A DNA stretch of 64,000 nt from Corallincola platygyrae (GCF_039544265.1 NZ_BAABLI010000016.1:87150-151149), one strand, 5' to 3'. Shown: positions 8,359-17,971, counted from the stretch's first letter. Translations and numbers: made by a program. Notes: generated from the sequence alone by a model not told the origin.

Positions 8359-8622
8359 TTATGAATTTGCTCCCCAAATATTTTTGGCTTGGCTCTTGGC
8401 TTTTAAATAAAGCTCCTCAACCTTCTTTCTCGCCCATGGCGTTTTTCTGAGAAACTTCAATGATGACTTGATGCTTGGGTCCTTCATAAAGCAGTTGATA
8501 GGGATCTTTTGCCCCAATTCATGCCAACCATACTGCTCTACCAACCATGTGACCAAGGCTTCTAATGTCACGCCATGCAGGGGATCATTTTGGCTGCCTG
8601 GTGCTGGTGTTTTATCAGTCAT
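8359..8622 (-). CDS. DUF2132 (VF530-type) DNA-binding-like protein
   Basis: From the ATG at 8622 the product is 87 residues and contains DPLHGVTLEALVTWLVEQYGW and PSIKSSLKFLRKTPWARKKVEELYL, the strongly conserved DUF2132 core. I prefer this start because GAGTG precedes it and the family begins here; an in-frame start at 8670 would lie well inside the upstream gene. It overlaps the end of the RRM gene by 8 bp, so the two are translationally coupled. VF530-like proteins have a helical fold of uncertain role. Confidence 0.85.
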   Translation of the reverse strand: MTDKTPAPGSQNDPLHGVTLEALVTWLVEQYGWHELGQKIPINCFMKDPSIKSSLKFLRKTPWARKKVEELYLKAKSQAKNIWGANS

Positions 8623-8896
8623 TAGGTTGCACTCTTTTTTGAGCGTTGTTGTCCGAATCTGACTGAGCAACTTTTACTCGGATACGGCTGCCGTCGACTT
8701 CTTGATTATTCAGGCTCTTCATCGCGATCTTTGCCTGACCGGCTTTAGTCATCTCGATGAACGCAAACCCTTTCGATTTACCTGTTTCCTTGTCTAAAAC
8801 CAAGGTACAGCTGCGGATATGGCCAAAAGGCTTAAACAGTTCGAACAGGTCAGACTGGGTTGTTTCACGGGCGAGGTTGCGGACGAGCAGTTTCAT
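8615..8896 (-). CDS. RNA recognition motif (RRM) protein
   Basis: A 93-residue protein made of one RRM: RNP2 (LLVRNL, near the N-terminus) and RNP1 (KGFAFIEM) are both intact, with the expected helix between them. Small stand-alone RRM proteins in marine gammaproteobacteria bind single-stranded RNA and are often cold-related; that role is an inference here. It is the first gene of a two-gene operon with the DUF2132 protein. Confidence 0.88.
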   Translation of the reverse strand: MKLLVRNLARETTQSDLFELFKPFGHIRSCTLVLDKETGKSKGFAFIEMTKAGQAKIAMKSLNNQEVDGSRIRVKVAQSDSDNNAQKRVQPND

Positions 8897-8965
8897 GGTA
8901 AGGCCTTAGATAAAGTCAGGGCCATACTATACAGGTTTCAATGCGCGTTAGATAAATGGGTGGAT

Positions 8966-8996
8966 CAAAAAGTGCCTGCGATGATCGCAGGCACTG
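8966..8996 (-). terminator. Terminator of the six-hairpin glycosidase gene
   Basis: AGTGCCTGCGA and TCGCAGGCACT form an 11-bp stem with a 3-nt loop, followed on the minus strand by a T tract. It lies 29 bp after the stop of the 1124-residue lipoprotein gene and separates it from the RRM gene. Confidence 0.85.
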
Positions 8997-9024
8997 AAAC
9001 CTAGCTTGAGTTTTCCCCGGGATA

Positions 9025-12000
9025 TCAGTTAATTGCCGGTTGGATCCTGACTGCCGCAATATCTACACGGTTGATTGGGCCGTTTCCGCCACCATTGCCA
9101 CTAAATGTTTCATTGCTGGCCATATAACTCATATTGAAGAAATCCATCACTTCAATTCGATAAGTGCCAGTACTCAGTGGCGCATTTAGAGGCGTTGAAT
9201 AAACTAAGGGTTTGGCGCCTTCGACAGTCAATGCATGTGGCATTTGAATCAAGCCTTCAGCAACCAAATTCTGTTCGCTATCAAATACCTTGATCCACTT
9301 ATTGCCGTTGGTAATACCCAGATTAATGGCATTGTAATTGTTGTGGTACTTGAGCTGAATGTCGAAGCTGCCGTCGGCATCGATGACCACATTACTGATG
9401 ACCAAACTATCCGATGTCGCCCCCCAATCGGCAAGATGCGCTTCGCCAATGACTTCGTCGGCTTGGCTGACGTCGATATTGCTGGTCACATTGGCAGATG
9501 CAACAGATATCTCCTGTGCAGTGTCGTAACAAACAGGAACACTGTGGTGAGAACGGTTACCAGAAGCGGTATAAACGGCCTCGATGCTATAGCAATAGCC
9601 CTGACCTGATACTGGCAGTTGGTTGTCTGTGACCACACCAGGCACTACGTTTTCAATGGCCAGTTCGCCATTGCGGTATAGGTGATAGGCCAGCTCTCCT
9701 TGATTTCGCGTGTCGCTGAATTCTACTGTCAAAAAGCTATCCTCATTTTGGAATACGCGATCTATCACCGGCTCTAGCGGCGCGAACACGGCAGGATCTG
9801 ACGTGCTTAGCGGCGCGGCTGTTACTGCGGTGAGGTTGCTGTCGGTATTACTGAGCTCACCTAAGGTAATCACCAGCGTATTGGTATCGGTCAGTGCTTC
9901 CCACGCGATAGCCTGAGTTGACTCATCGCCATTCAGGGTGACGCCTTCCACTTGATAACTTCCATCTGCTTCTGCCGCGGTCTCGGGCAGTATTAAAGTG
10001 ACGCTCAGTGATTTGCCCTGCAGAGATAGTCCAGATAGCGAAACTTCACTGCTTTCGGCAAACATGTTGCGATGCAACGCCGAGGTGACAAATGGATTCA
10101 AAGAGATGCCGTCGTCGGTGGTAGATACCCCAAAGACACCTTCAATCACCATGCCCACGTATGCGCCTACGGACCAAAGTTGGCGAGTTGAGTTAATCAC
10201 TGGCCCTGATAGGCCTGGATTATCAAAGTCTAAAAGGTTTGGTTGCATCGACAGCCACTCCAAGTTTTCCATATTGGAGAGGTTTAACGAGGCCGCTCGC
10301 ATAAGTGTGTCATACGCGGCGTCAGCAACTTTAGTGTTGCCGGTTTCAATGGCTGCATGTAAGCCATAGGCTGTCACAAATGGCCAGATAGCACGGTTAT
10401 GATAAACGGCAACATCGGGTTGCTGAGGGAAGATAACCGGTGCTCCCATATCGCCGTGAGGATAGTTTGCCATCACACTGGCTGCGCGATCATCATCCGC
10501 AATGCCTGTTATCACCGCGAGAGACTGACCAAGCCAATCGAACTTATGCAGTGGTGCCATGTTCTGATGGCCTGCCGTTAAGCTACTGTATAGCCCCGCT
10601 TCTGCCAGCCAAAAGCGAGTATTGATAGCGGTTCTTAGTTGTTCTGCCCAAGTTTGATAGCGGGCCGCAGCGTCGGCATCTCCACTCTCTTGTGCCAATT
10701 GGCTGGTGAGCATCAATGCCTGATAATGAGCCACGTTTGTTGAGAGCGCTTTCGAACTTCCTAAGCTGGCGATGTCATTGACGATCCAACTGGCGTAACT
10801 CTGCTCGCGCCAGTCCAGGAAGGATTGTTCACCCTGGTACAGCCCATCGCGAGTGTCGAAAGCTGCGATACGGTCGTTTTCTATGGTATTAACCAGCGCC
10901 GGGTAAGCGCGAACAACAAAGGCGGCTCTTTGCTCTGCTGAAAGAGTTTGCAATGCTTTGGTTGCGCCAAATGCCCAGGTAACCCGATCGGTACTGATAG
11001 GCCAGCTACCACCAGAACCCGTATCCTGAATGATCTGTAGACCAGAACTATCTCCCGCTGCATCAGCAGGTTTACTGACGCCATCACGGTAACCAGACAA
11101 CTTAAACTCAAGCGAGTTACGAACTCTCGATGGATCTAACATGGCCAGCCCCAGGTGGGAAGCGTAGGAAAGATCGCGGGTCCATACCCAGTGCCATTTA
11201 GCACCTGTTTCAAAGCACTCACAGGGGATCGCTTCACCCCCGTTGTATGTATCATCTCGGATCTCATCAACGCTGTTTTGTGCCGTTTCATGAACAGACA
11301 GCGCGAACAGTGCATCAAATGCTAAGTTGCCAGAACGCACTTTGGGCTTACCTTGTTGCTCTTGGTAAAGCACGTATTGCGGACCAGGATCTCGTAAGCT
11401 TTGACTGGTTGATTGGGCGTATTGCCTATAATCCGCGTCGGCGATTTCTGCAGAGAAGGTGACGGTTTCAGTGTCATCATCGTAAGTAGCGAAGGTCAAT
11501 TCCTGACGAATCTCGTGACCCTCGTGAGGGTTTATATCCACGCCATCTTCACCGTCGCTCTCGGTCACAGCAAAGACCGGGGCTGCAATGTCTGTGGCAT
11601 CAACGGTAAAGCGGTAATAGCCTGTTTCGGTCACGAAGAAACTGCTATTCGGACCACCAGGGTACATGGTGTAAGGGGTGTCTAGTTCGGCGACGACTGA
11701 TTCATCTTCATCCAGTACCCATTCGCTTGACCAGTCAGCGGACGCTATTTTGAACTCATGATTTCCTGGGGCAATTTGCAGTGTGGCTTGGTATCTGTTG
11801 TTACCCACGTACTTCAACGGGTTGTCCGTGGCCCAGCCATTAAATCCCCCACGTAGATAGATATCGTATTCCAATGGCGGCATGTCCTGAGAAAAACTGA
11901 AGTTGGGTCGTAGCGGATCTTCACCTACTTCCAGCTTAAAATCATAGATGCCTGACTCCGTTAGCACCATGGCCATATTTGCGGCGCCTTCGCCCGTGAG

Positions 12001-12399
12001 TAGCTCATAGGTTTGCCCGGGAGAGACTTCTGTTAGGTTTTCAAGGTCTGCCGTGAAGGTGGTTTCCAGCGTCCAGTTAGCATCGGCCACTTTAAACTGG
12101 GGAACACCCATCACCATCTCGACGTTATGCAGGTAGTAGGCATCGCCTTCAAAGCCAAACTGATATGCCTCTTCAGCGCCCCAACCACTGAATTCACCTT
12201 TTAAGAAAATATCGACGGCATAGGGAGGTTCAGGTTCTGGGTCAACACATGCCTCCATGGTGTCGTTGGGTATTTGTGGGAGCTCACAAGTCAGTGTGTC
12301 GTCATCGTCATCCGAACATCCAGTAAAACCGAGTAGCGACAGTGAAACCAGTAATACCTTTATTAAGGTATTTTGGTGTAAAAACGCCTCATCCTTCAT
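9025..12399 (-). CDS. Multidomain six-hairpin (glucoamylase/debranching-like) glycosidase lipoprotein
   Basis: The 1124-residue product has a lipoprotein signal (GFTGC, lipid-attached C28) followed by an acidic linker. Two similar beta-sandwich modules follow: VDIFLKGEFSGWG (about 62-170) and DIYLRGGFNGWA (about 178-285), resembling the N-terminal carbohydrate-binding/E-set modules of pullulanases. A central catalytic region (about 320-800) with HWVWTRDLSYASHLG, FLDWREQSYASW and repeated helical patterns fits an (alpha/alpha)6 glycosidase of the amylo-alpha-1,6-glucosidase/GH15/GH63 kind; I cannot assign the GH family. An FN3-like segment and a C-terminal beta-rich domain close it. Probably attached to the outer membrane and acting on branched alpha-glucans. 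Monocistronic, with its own terminator. Confidence 0.7.
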   Translation of the reverse strand: MKDEAFLHQNTLIKVLLVSLSLLGFTGCSDDDDDTLTCELPQIPNDTMEACVDPEPEPPYAVDIFLKGEFSGWGAEEAYQFGFEGDAYYLHNVEMVMGVPQFKVADANWTLETTFTADLENLTEVSPGQTYELLTGEGAANMAMVLTESGIYDFKLEVGEDPLRPNFSFSQDMPPLEYDIYLRGGFNGWATDNPLKYVGNNRYQATLQIAPGNHEFKIASADWSSEWVLDEDESVVAELDTPYTMYPGGPNSSFFVTETGYYRFTVDATDIAAPVFAVTESDGEDGVDINPHEGHEIRQELTFATYDDDTETVTFSAEIADADYRQYAQSTSQSLRDPGPQYVLYQEQQGKPKVRSGNLAFDALFALSVHETAQNSVDEIRDDTYNGGEAIPCECFETGAKWHWVWTRDLSYASHLGLAMLDPSRVRNSLEFKLSGYRDGVSKPADAAGDSSGLQIIQDTGSGGSWPISTDRVTWAFGATKALQTLSAEQRAAFVVRAYPALVNTIENDRIAAFDTRDGLYQGEQSFLDWREQSYASWIVNDIASLGSSKALSTNVAHYQALMLTSQLAQESGDADAAARYQTWAEQLRTAINTRFWLAEAGLYSSLTAGHQNMAPLHKFDWLGQSLAVITGIADDDRAASVMANYPHGDMGAPVIFPQQPDVAVYHNRAIWPFVTAYGLHAAIETGNTKVADAAYDTLMRAASLNLSNMENLEWLSMQPNLLDFDNPGLSGPVINSTRQLWSVGAYVGMVIEGVFGVSTTDDGISLNPFVTSALHRNMFAESSEVSLSGLSLQGKSLSVTLILPETAAEADGSYQVEGVTLNGDESTQAIAWEALTDTNTLVITLGELSNTDSNLTAVTAAPLSTSDPAVFAPLEPVIDRVFQNEDSFLTVEFSDTRNQGELAYHLYRNGELAIENVVPGVVTDNQLPVSGQGYCYSIEAVYTASGNRSHHSVPVCYDTAQEISVASANVTSNIDVSQADEVIGEAHLADWGATSDSLVISNVVIDADGSFDIQLKYHNNYNAINLGITNGNKWIKVFDSEQNLVAEGLIQMPHALTVEGAKPLVYSTPLNAPLSTGTYRIEVMDFFNMSYMASNETFSGNGGGNGPINRVDIAAVRIQPAIN

Positions 12400-12932
12400 C
12401 GAATCCTTCCTTTCTCAAATTGAAACAGCTTTCGCGGAATGTGTTCCTGATAAGCCGTGGTAAAAAAACTGCGAAAACCAAGCGTAGACCAGGAATATTA
12501 TTTAGAACGTGTTGATATAAAAGCAAAAATACAGAAGTAGATACTAGGGGAGCACTCATGGCTAAACGGTGAGCCAGGTTTGATTGAGCGTGTCAAAAAG
12601 TAACCAATTGTAAGTGTGATGTTACATAGAGATGGGGCAAGTTGTTTAACGGAGAATGGGCTGGATTGCCCCGTATCTGCGCCCGTAGCTTTGATACTTA
12701 TTTCGTATCAGGCAATTGAAATCTGCTTTTGTTTTCACGAGGCTGAGAGCTCACAGGGCCAATGGATTTTTTCAGCAATATCTTGAGGGATCACCAAACA
12801 TGCCTATTTTTCAATTTAGTCTGTAACTCTCTTGGCTGAGCAAAGAATAGCGCAAATGCAGATCTCATTTATATGCATTGCAGGTTAAACTAGCGGTCTT
12901 CTCTAATAGTGAGCTTTTAATAGGTAAAACAG
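12400..12932. other. 533-bp intergenic region between glycosidase and ylqF
   Basis: No coding sequence is evident. It must hold the divergent promoters of both genes. I see an inverted repeat TGATAC-N7-GTATCA near 12692-12711 and a TGTGATGTTACATAG segment near 12617 that is only half a CRP site. No copy of the malT-region palindrome is present. Confidence 0.5.
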
Positions 12933-13853
12933 ATGGCTGTTCAATGGTATCCGGGTCACATGCACAAGGCGCAGAAAGAGATCGCCGAGATCATGCCGCA
13001 AATCGATATGATCATCGAAGTGCTCGATGCACGTATTCCATATAGCAGTAGCAACCCTATGATCACTAAACTCCGCGGTGATAAGCCGGTCATTAAGCTT
13101 CTTAATAAGCGTGATTTGGCTGATCCTGACCTGACCTCTCGGTGGGTTGATTTTCTTGAGCAGGAGACGGGTGTAAGAGCGCTTCCGGTCACCACACAAC
13201 AGCCTGCAGAGGTTAAAGCCCTGATAGAGACATGCCGTAAATTAGTGCCTCACCGAGATCAGATGGGTAAAAATATTCGTGCCATCATCATGGGCATACC
13301 GAACGTGGGTAAGTCCACCACCATTAACCTGCTAGCCGGTCGCATTATTGCTAAGACGGGTAATGAACCTGCAGTTACCAAGGCTCAGCAGCGTATTAAT
13401 CTGCAAAATGGCGTGGTGCTTACCGACACACCGGGAATGCTGTGGCCTAAGGTTGAGAACGAAAACAGCGGTTATCGTTTAGCTGTCACAGGTGCTGTAA
13501 AAGACACTGCCATCGAGTCAGATGATGTCGGCATGTTTGCGGCGGATTATTTATTGGAAGCTTATCCAACGTTGATTCAGAAACGCTATGGTATAGACCA
13601 ACTGCCTCAAACTGGCTGGGACCTACTTGAAGAGATTGGTCGCCGCCGGGGATGTTTGCGCTCAGGTGGCAAGGTAGAGATGAATAAAGCCGCCGATCTG
13701 TTGCTCCATGAACTGCGTGCTGGCACTGTCGGTAAGATCACGATGGAAACACCGGAAATGGTGACGGCAGAAGAAGCTGAGGTAGAGCGAGTTCGGGCTG
13801 AAAAGGCTGATAAAAAGGCACAACGCAAGGCCAAGTTTAAAGGGCGCAGATAA
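12933..13853 (+). CDS. ylqF: Ribosome biogenesis GTPase YlqF/RbgA
   Basis: A 306-residue circularly permuted GTPase involved in large-subunit assembly. The motif order shows the permutation: G4 NKRD near residue 57 comes first, then G1 GIPNVGKST (from G121) and G3 DTPGM (D165). The N-terminal WYPGHMHKAQKEI is typical of YlqF. The C-terminal tail is very rich in Lys/Arg, fitting rRNA contact. It is followed 14 bp later by the DUF1244 gene. Confidence 0.93.
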   Translation: MAVQWYPGHMHKAQKEIAEIMPQIDMIIEVLDARIPYSSSNPMITKLRGDKPVIKLLNKRDLADPDLTSRWVDFLEQETGVRALPVTTQQPAEVKALIETCRKLVPHRDQMGKNIRAIIMGIPNVGKSTTINLLAGRIIAKTGNEPAVTKAQQRINLQNGVVLTDTPGMLWPKVENENSGYRLAVTGAVKDTAIESDDVGMFAADYLLEAYPTLIQKRYGIDQLPQTGWDLLEEIGRRRGCLRSGGKVEMNKAADLLLHELRAGTVGKITMETPEMVTAEEAEVERVRAEKADKKAQRKAKFKGRR

Positions 13854-13867
13854 CGCAGGGGAGAAAT

Positions 13868-14161
13868 GTGGACGTGAATACAGAAATTGAAGCGGCGGTA
13901 CTTCGTCGTTTACTTGATCATCTGGACAGTCGAAAAGATGTCCAGAATATTGAACTGATGAATTTAGCTGGCTTTTGCCGCAACTGCCTGTCGAAATGGA
14001 TGATGGCTGAAGCTGAATCACGTGGTGTGGGCATGGACTATGACCAGGCAAGAGAAGCGGTTTATGGGATGCCATACAGCGAATGGAAAGAGAAGCACCA
14101 AAAACCGGCTACGCCGGAACAACTCGCTAAGTTTGAAGCGTTGCAACAGGGTCAAGACTGA
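13868..14161 (+). CDS. DUF1244 protein
   Basis: A 97-residue protein with the DUF1244 core RKDVQNIELMNLAGFCRNCLSKWMMAEAESRG and YDQAREAVYGMPYSEWK, including the invariant FCRNC pair of cysteines. The start is a GTG behind GGGGAGAAA. Function is unknown; a small metal- or iron-sulphur-binding helical protein is possible. It is probably in one transcript with ylqF. Confidence 0.88.
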   Translation: MDVNTEIEAAVLRRLLDHLDSRKDVQNIELMNLAGFCRNCLSKWMMAEAESRGVGMDYDQAREAVYGMPYSEWKEKHQKPATPEQLAKFEALQQGQD

Positions 14162-14176
14162 CCCGTTAATGCTGGT

Positions 14177-15349
14177 TCAGTCTCTACGCAACTTGGGTTT
14201 GCTTGAAATTGGTGTTGGATACCGTTTCACAACCCAGTAGGTAGAGAAGATAAAAGTAGCAATGGTGGCCGACTGAATCAGGGTGGCCCCTTGCTGTGAT
14301 AACACACCGCTTGAGAGTGCTGAGAATGCTACCAGCATAGAAAACTCGCTGGCCTGTCCCAGTCTCACGCCCAATTGTTGTGATATTGGCAAAGATTCAC
14401 CTGAGCGCAGAAACGCATGTTTAAAGCTGAGCGCTTTAAGGCCAACCAGCACCACACCAAAGCAAAAGCCAGATAACATGAGGAAGGGCGCCATGGTGGC
14501 ATCAAACTCTGCGCCGATGGCAAAGAAGAACAGGATAAGGAAAAACTCTCGCAGTGGTTTAAGGTGTTCAGCAATTGCCATCGCCACCTGACTTACCGCA
14601 ATAGACAATCCTGCGATAAATGCCCCCATCTCATATGAAAGGCCAATCTGGTGAGCTGTCTCCGCCCAAAGTAAGCACCAGGCGAGCGTTGTAACGAAGG
14701 TGTACTCTTGGATCACATCGAAACGCCGGAACAACGGCAATACGATAAAACGTACGCCTGCAAATGCCAGTACGGCCATCACGGCCAATTTCACTAATAG
14801 CAGTCCGAAAGTGAACACCATGCCTTCGCCACTGTCGACATTGAGAAACAGGATCACCATAATCGCGAGAATATCCTGCATCAGCAGCACGCTGGTCATC
14901 ACCTCACCTATGTGCTTGTGATGCAATGCGGTTGTGGGGATAAGTTTCAGTCCAATAACCGTGCTTGAGAACATCAGGGCTGCGCCTATCACCAAAGCCT
15001 CTTTTATTGCCATGCCCATACCGAGCGCAAACAAGAAGCTGGCGGAGAAAAACAGCAGAGACGTGCCTAAGGTTACCAGCGCGGTTTTTTGAAACAGTAA
15101 CAGGAGCTTTCTTGGTTGCAGGTGCAGACCAAGCAGAAATAGCAGCAGGATAACGCCGACGTGGGAGATCTGTTCAATGTTATTGGCATCGGGGAACAGG
15201 TCGAAACCTGAAGGGCCAATCATAATTCCGGCAAAAATATAGGCGAGAATAATAGGCTGTCGGGCATAGAGAAATGCCGTACCAATGATCGCGGCGCTGA
15301 CCACAATCATGGATAGCTGTATCACAATGGCATCTGCACTTATCTGCAT
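14177..15349 (-). CDS. CPA2 family cation:proton antiporter (KefB/KefC-like, no TrkA domain)
   Basis: A 390-residue integral membrane protein with about a dozen hydrophobic helices. IFAGIMIGPSGFDLF, GVILLLFLLGLHLQPRK and LVIGAALMFSSTVIGLKL are typical of the Na+/H+ exchanger fold of the CPA2 family. It ends right after the membrane domain, lacking the C-terminal TrkA-N/RCK domain of KefB/KefC. The transported ion (K+ or Na+) cannot be told. It converges with the DUF1244 gene with a 15-bp gap. Confidence 0.82.
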   Translation of the reverse strand: MQISADAIVIQLSMIVVSAAIIGTAFLYARQPIILAYIFAGIMIGPSGFDLFPDANNIEQISHVGVILLLFLLGLHLQPRKLLLLFQKTALVTLGTSLLFFSASFLFALGMGMAIKEALVIGAALMFSSTVIGLKLIPTTALHHKHIGEVMTSVLLMQDILAIMVILFLNVDSGEGMVFTFGLLLVKLAVMAVLAFAGVRFIVLPLFRRFDVIQEYTFVTTLAWCLLWAETAHQIGLSYEMGAFIAGLSIAVSQVAMAIAEHLKPLREFFLILFFFAIGAEFDATMAPFLMLSGFCFGVVLVGLKALSFKHAFLRSGESLPISQQLGVRLGQASEFSMLVAFSALSSGVLSQQGATLIQSATIATFIFSTYWVVKRYPTPISSKPKLRRD

Positions 15350-15537
15350 GGCTGACCCCGCCTTTTTTATGGCAGCAACACCTGAACCTTGCTCACCACA
15401 TCCTTATTTACTGAGCATACCCGCAAACATAGGGTGATGTGAATCATGCTTTTTACCCAGACACTACTCATTTTGCATCAACAGCGAGAAATAAAAGCAT
15501 TTAGCATCAGTTAGTTAGACAAATAACAAAAAAAGGC

Positions 15538-15564
15538 TAAAGATTGTACAAATCTTTCCGATAA
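15538..15564 (+). promoter_or_regulatory. Sigma-28 (FliA) flagellar-class promoter
   Basis: TAAAGATT (15538-15545), an 11-bp spacer and TCCGATAA (15557-15564) match the FliA consensus TAAAGTTT-N11-GCCGATAA at nearly all informative positions. The start of transcription would fall about 65 bp before the DUF5610 gene at 15636. Confidence 0.85.
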
Positions 15565-15635
15565 CCTACGTGTACAGTTGCGTACAGAGTTTAAGCAAGG
15601 GTGAAAGGCCTTTGCATGCGTAGAAGGCGTTAACC

Positions 15636-16946
15636 ATGAATAAAATCCCTGACATGATCAATCTGCTGCGTCCGCAGCCTGGACAGGCTAATCGTCCCGG
15701 CCAGTCTATTGCAGATAACTTGGGTGGAGCTAAGTCCATGCCAGGGCTCGTATCGTCTCAGCCTGGCGAGTCAGTTAGCCTTCGCTCGCCATTCCAAGTT
15801 GCAATGCGTTCGCTGTCGGATGCCGTTTTCCGTAACTTGCCGATGGCCAATTCAACTTCAGCAAGTGAGCCTGCTGATGTTGAAGATACCGGTGGATTTG
15901 ATTTTGAATTGGTTGCGAACAATGTCACCTCCTACATTGAAAAAGCTGTGATGCAGGCCAAAGAGCGTGGTGAAAGCGACGAGTATCTGCAGGATATGAT
16001 GCAGCAGGCTTATGCTGGCGTTGAGCAGGGATTTGGCGAAGCCAAAGACGAACTGGAAGAGATGGGCATGATGAGCGAAGAGCTCAACAATGGCATAGAC
16101 AAGAGCTATGACATGATTCAAAACCGTCTTGGTGAGTTTGAACAAGAGCTGTTTGGTGTGCCAGCGGAAGCTGGTCCACAAGTTGAAGTAACCAGAAGCA
16201 GCAGTACTCAGAGTTATAGCTCTGGTGGCGATTTCTCAGGTGCACAGCTGGTTGGACAGTCCGCTTCTTATCGCATTGAAAATAGTGCCTCTTTAGAGCT
16301 GATGACTCAGGAAGGTGACAAGATCTCTATCAGCTTTGATGCTCTCCAGGCCAGCTCGCTGGGTATGGGATACGCCTCCAATGACAATGGTGAAGCGCTG
16401 ATTTCGAGCTATAGCAACGAACAGTCATTTGGCTTCTCCTTCTCTGTTGAAGGAGATTTAAGTGAAGATGAGCTCGCCGCTATCACCGATTTTATCAATC
16501 AGGTCGCGGGTGTCGCTGATGCCTTTTTTGCGGGAGATTTCGATGCGGCGTTTGATAAAGCCAATGAGCTAGGTTTTGATGACTCGCAGATAGCCTCTTT
16601 CTCAATGAACCTTGAACAAACTCAAACTGTTGCCGTGGCCAAGGTGTATCAACAGGTTCAGGACCAGCCAGCTTCAGACCGAGGCCCCACCCGCAGCGGT
16701 GAATCTCTTTATGATGTGATGGAGCCGCTGAGTGAATACATCAAACAGTTTAAAGAACTGATTGAGCAGAGTGAAAGTCTGTTTAATGAGCGGGAAGATG
16801 ATGCAACTGATTCGATAGATCAGATAGCTGAGAAAATTCTGCCATTCTTACGTCCTGAAGATGAGCAAGCTGCAGAAAGGTTCCAATCTTTCAATCAACG
16901 ACTGCTGGATGCCATTGCCAAGCTTGAAGGCAATGAGCAGGCTTGA
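15636..16946 (+). CDS. DUF5610 protein under a flagellar promoter
   Basis: A 436-residue acidic protein without signal peptide or membrane segment. The middle (about 85-175) is a helical domain rich in Glu and Met (YIEKAVMQAKERGESDEYLQ, GVEQGFGEAKDELEEMG) that I recognise as DUF5610, found in Vibrio and Shewanella relatives. A beta-rich central part (SASYRIENSASLELMTQEGD) and a helical C-terminus (IKQFKELIEQSESLFNEREDD) follow. The near-consensus FliA promoter upstream suggests late flagellar or motility-linked expression. Function unknown. A terminator follows directly. Confidence 0.75.
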   Translation: MNKIPDMINLLRPQPGQANRPGQSIADNLGGAKSMPGLVSSQPGESVSLRSPFQVAMRSLSDAVFRNLPMANSTSASEPADVEDTGGFDFELVANNVTSYIEKAVMQAKERGESDEYLQDMMQQAYAGVEQGFGEAKDELEEMGMMSEELNNGIDKSYDMIQNRLGEFEQELFGVPAEAGPQVEVTRSSSTQSYSSGGDFSGAQLVGQSASYRIENSASLELMTQEGDKISISFDALQASSLGMGYASNDNGEALISSYSNEQSFGFSFSVEGDLSEDELAAITDFINQVAGVADAFFAGDFDAAFDKANELGFDDSQIASFSMNLEQTQTVAVAKVYQQVQDQPASDRGPTRSGESLYDVMEPLSEYIKQFKELIEQSESLFNEREDDATDSIDQIAEKILPFLRPEDEQAAERFQSFNQRLLDAIAKLEGNEQA

Positions 16947-16971
16947 ATTCAGAGATGAATGACTCCATTTG

Positions 16972-16997
16972 GAAGCGGCTTAGGCCGCTTTCTTTTT
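16972..16997 (+). terminator. Terminator after the DUF5610 gene
   Basis: AAGCGGC and GCCGCTT pair around a TTAG loop, followed by TCTTTTT. It lies 26 bp after the stop codon. Confidence 0.85.
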
Positions 16998-17056
16998 GCC
17001 TGACAAAAAGGTGAAATTAGTGCGCAATAAATGTATTCCCACAAATAGGAGGATGT

Positions 17057-17971
17057 ATGGCGCTAAGCCATGAAAGCAGTACAGAGCAGCTATCGCTGCG
17101 GATCTCGCTTTATGCAACAATCGCAATGGTTGTTTTAGGTATCAGCTTCGGTCTTTGGACTGGTTCGTTTGCCATCTTTCTTGATGGTCTCTTCTCACTT
17201 TTTTCTACCGCAATGACAGGCCTTGGTCTGATCACCAGCTATCTTCTGACCCGCAACGAAGATAGACGTTTTCAATTTGGATACGCTTACATTGAGCCGT
17301 TAGCCACCGCTATCAATGGTACTGCCATCTTAGTGATGTGTTTGGGGGCCGGCGGTTATGCGATTTTCAGTTTATATACTGGTGGCCAGAGTGTGGCGAT
17401 GGGCGTTGGATTGATCTATGCCCTTTGCAGCAGCTTACTGTGCTGGAGTTGCTGTGGATTTATGCGCCGTCAGGCGTCACGAAGTAATTCTTTACTATTG
17501 GATGTCGATAGCCAGGAATGGTTTGTCGACGCAATGCTCAGTAGTGTCGTTTTATTGGGATTCGTTTTGGGGTATCTACTCTCGTCCGCAGGGATTAGCT
17601 CGGTACTGCCCTATATCGACCCCGTTTTGACTCTTTTACTCAGCAGTGCAGCAATGGTTATGCCGATCCGGGTACTCTCTCGCAGTATCAAAGATATTGT
17701 CTCGATTGCTCCTGATAATGAGTTCTCTCGTGGCGTTCCTCCCAAATTGGCAACAATTAAACGCGAGTTTGCGCTTAAAGGTTACCGTCACTATTTGTCA
17801 CGATCCGGGCGACGGTATGACTTGGAAATCAATTTTTTGGTTGATAGCGGTAATGCACCCAACTTACACACACAAGACCGAATTAGGCATAGGTTGTGGC
17901 AACAATTCTCCCAAGAAGAAGAGGACTTGTGGCTAACCATCAGCTTCACCGTTAATCCAAAGTGGTTGTAA
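17057..17971 (+). CDS. Cation diffusion facilitator (CDF) family transporter
   Basis: A 304-residue protein with five to six transmembrane helices and a C-terminal cytoplasmic domain of about 90 residues, the layout of CDF metal/proton antiporters. IFLDGLFSLFSTAMT and VDAMLSSVVLLGF correspond to the two metal-binding helices; both keep Asp, but the usual HxxxD of helix 5 reads DAMLS here, so the ion may not be zinc. Strong AGGAGG ribosome-binding site. Stand-alone gene. Confidence 0.8.
   Translation: MALSHESSTEQLSLRISLYATIAMVVLGISFGLWTGSFAIFLDGLFSLFSTAMTGLGLITSYLLTRNEDRRFQFGYAYIEPLATAINGTAILVMCLGAGGYAIFSLYTGGQSVAMGVGLIYALCSSLLCWSCCGFMRRQASRSNSLLLDVDSQEWFVDAMLSSVVLLGFVLGYLLSSAGISSVLPYIDPVLTLLLSSAAMVMPIRVLSRSIKDIVSIAPDNEFSRGVPPKLATIKREFALKGYRHYLSRSGRRYDLEINFLVDSGNAPNLHTQDRIRHRLWQQFSQEEEDLWLTISFTVNPKWL

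Noticed and set aside
12610..12632. CRP-like site near TGTGATGTTACATAG
   Set aside because: Only one half matches TGTGA-N6-TCACA; the other half is wrong.
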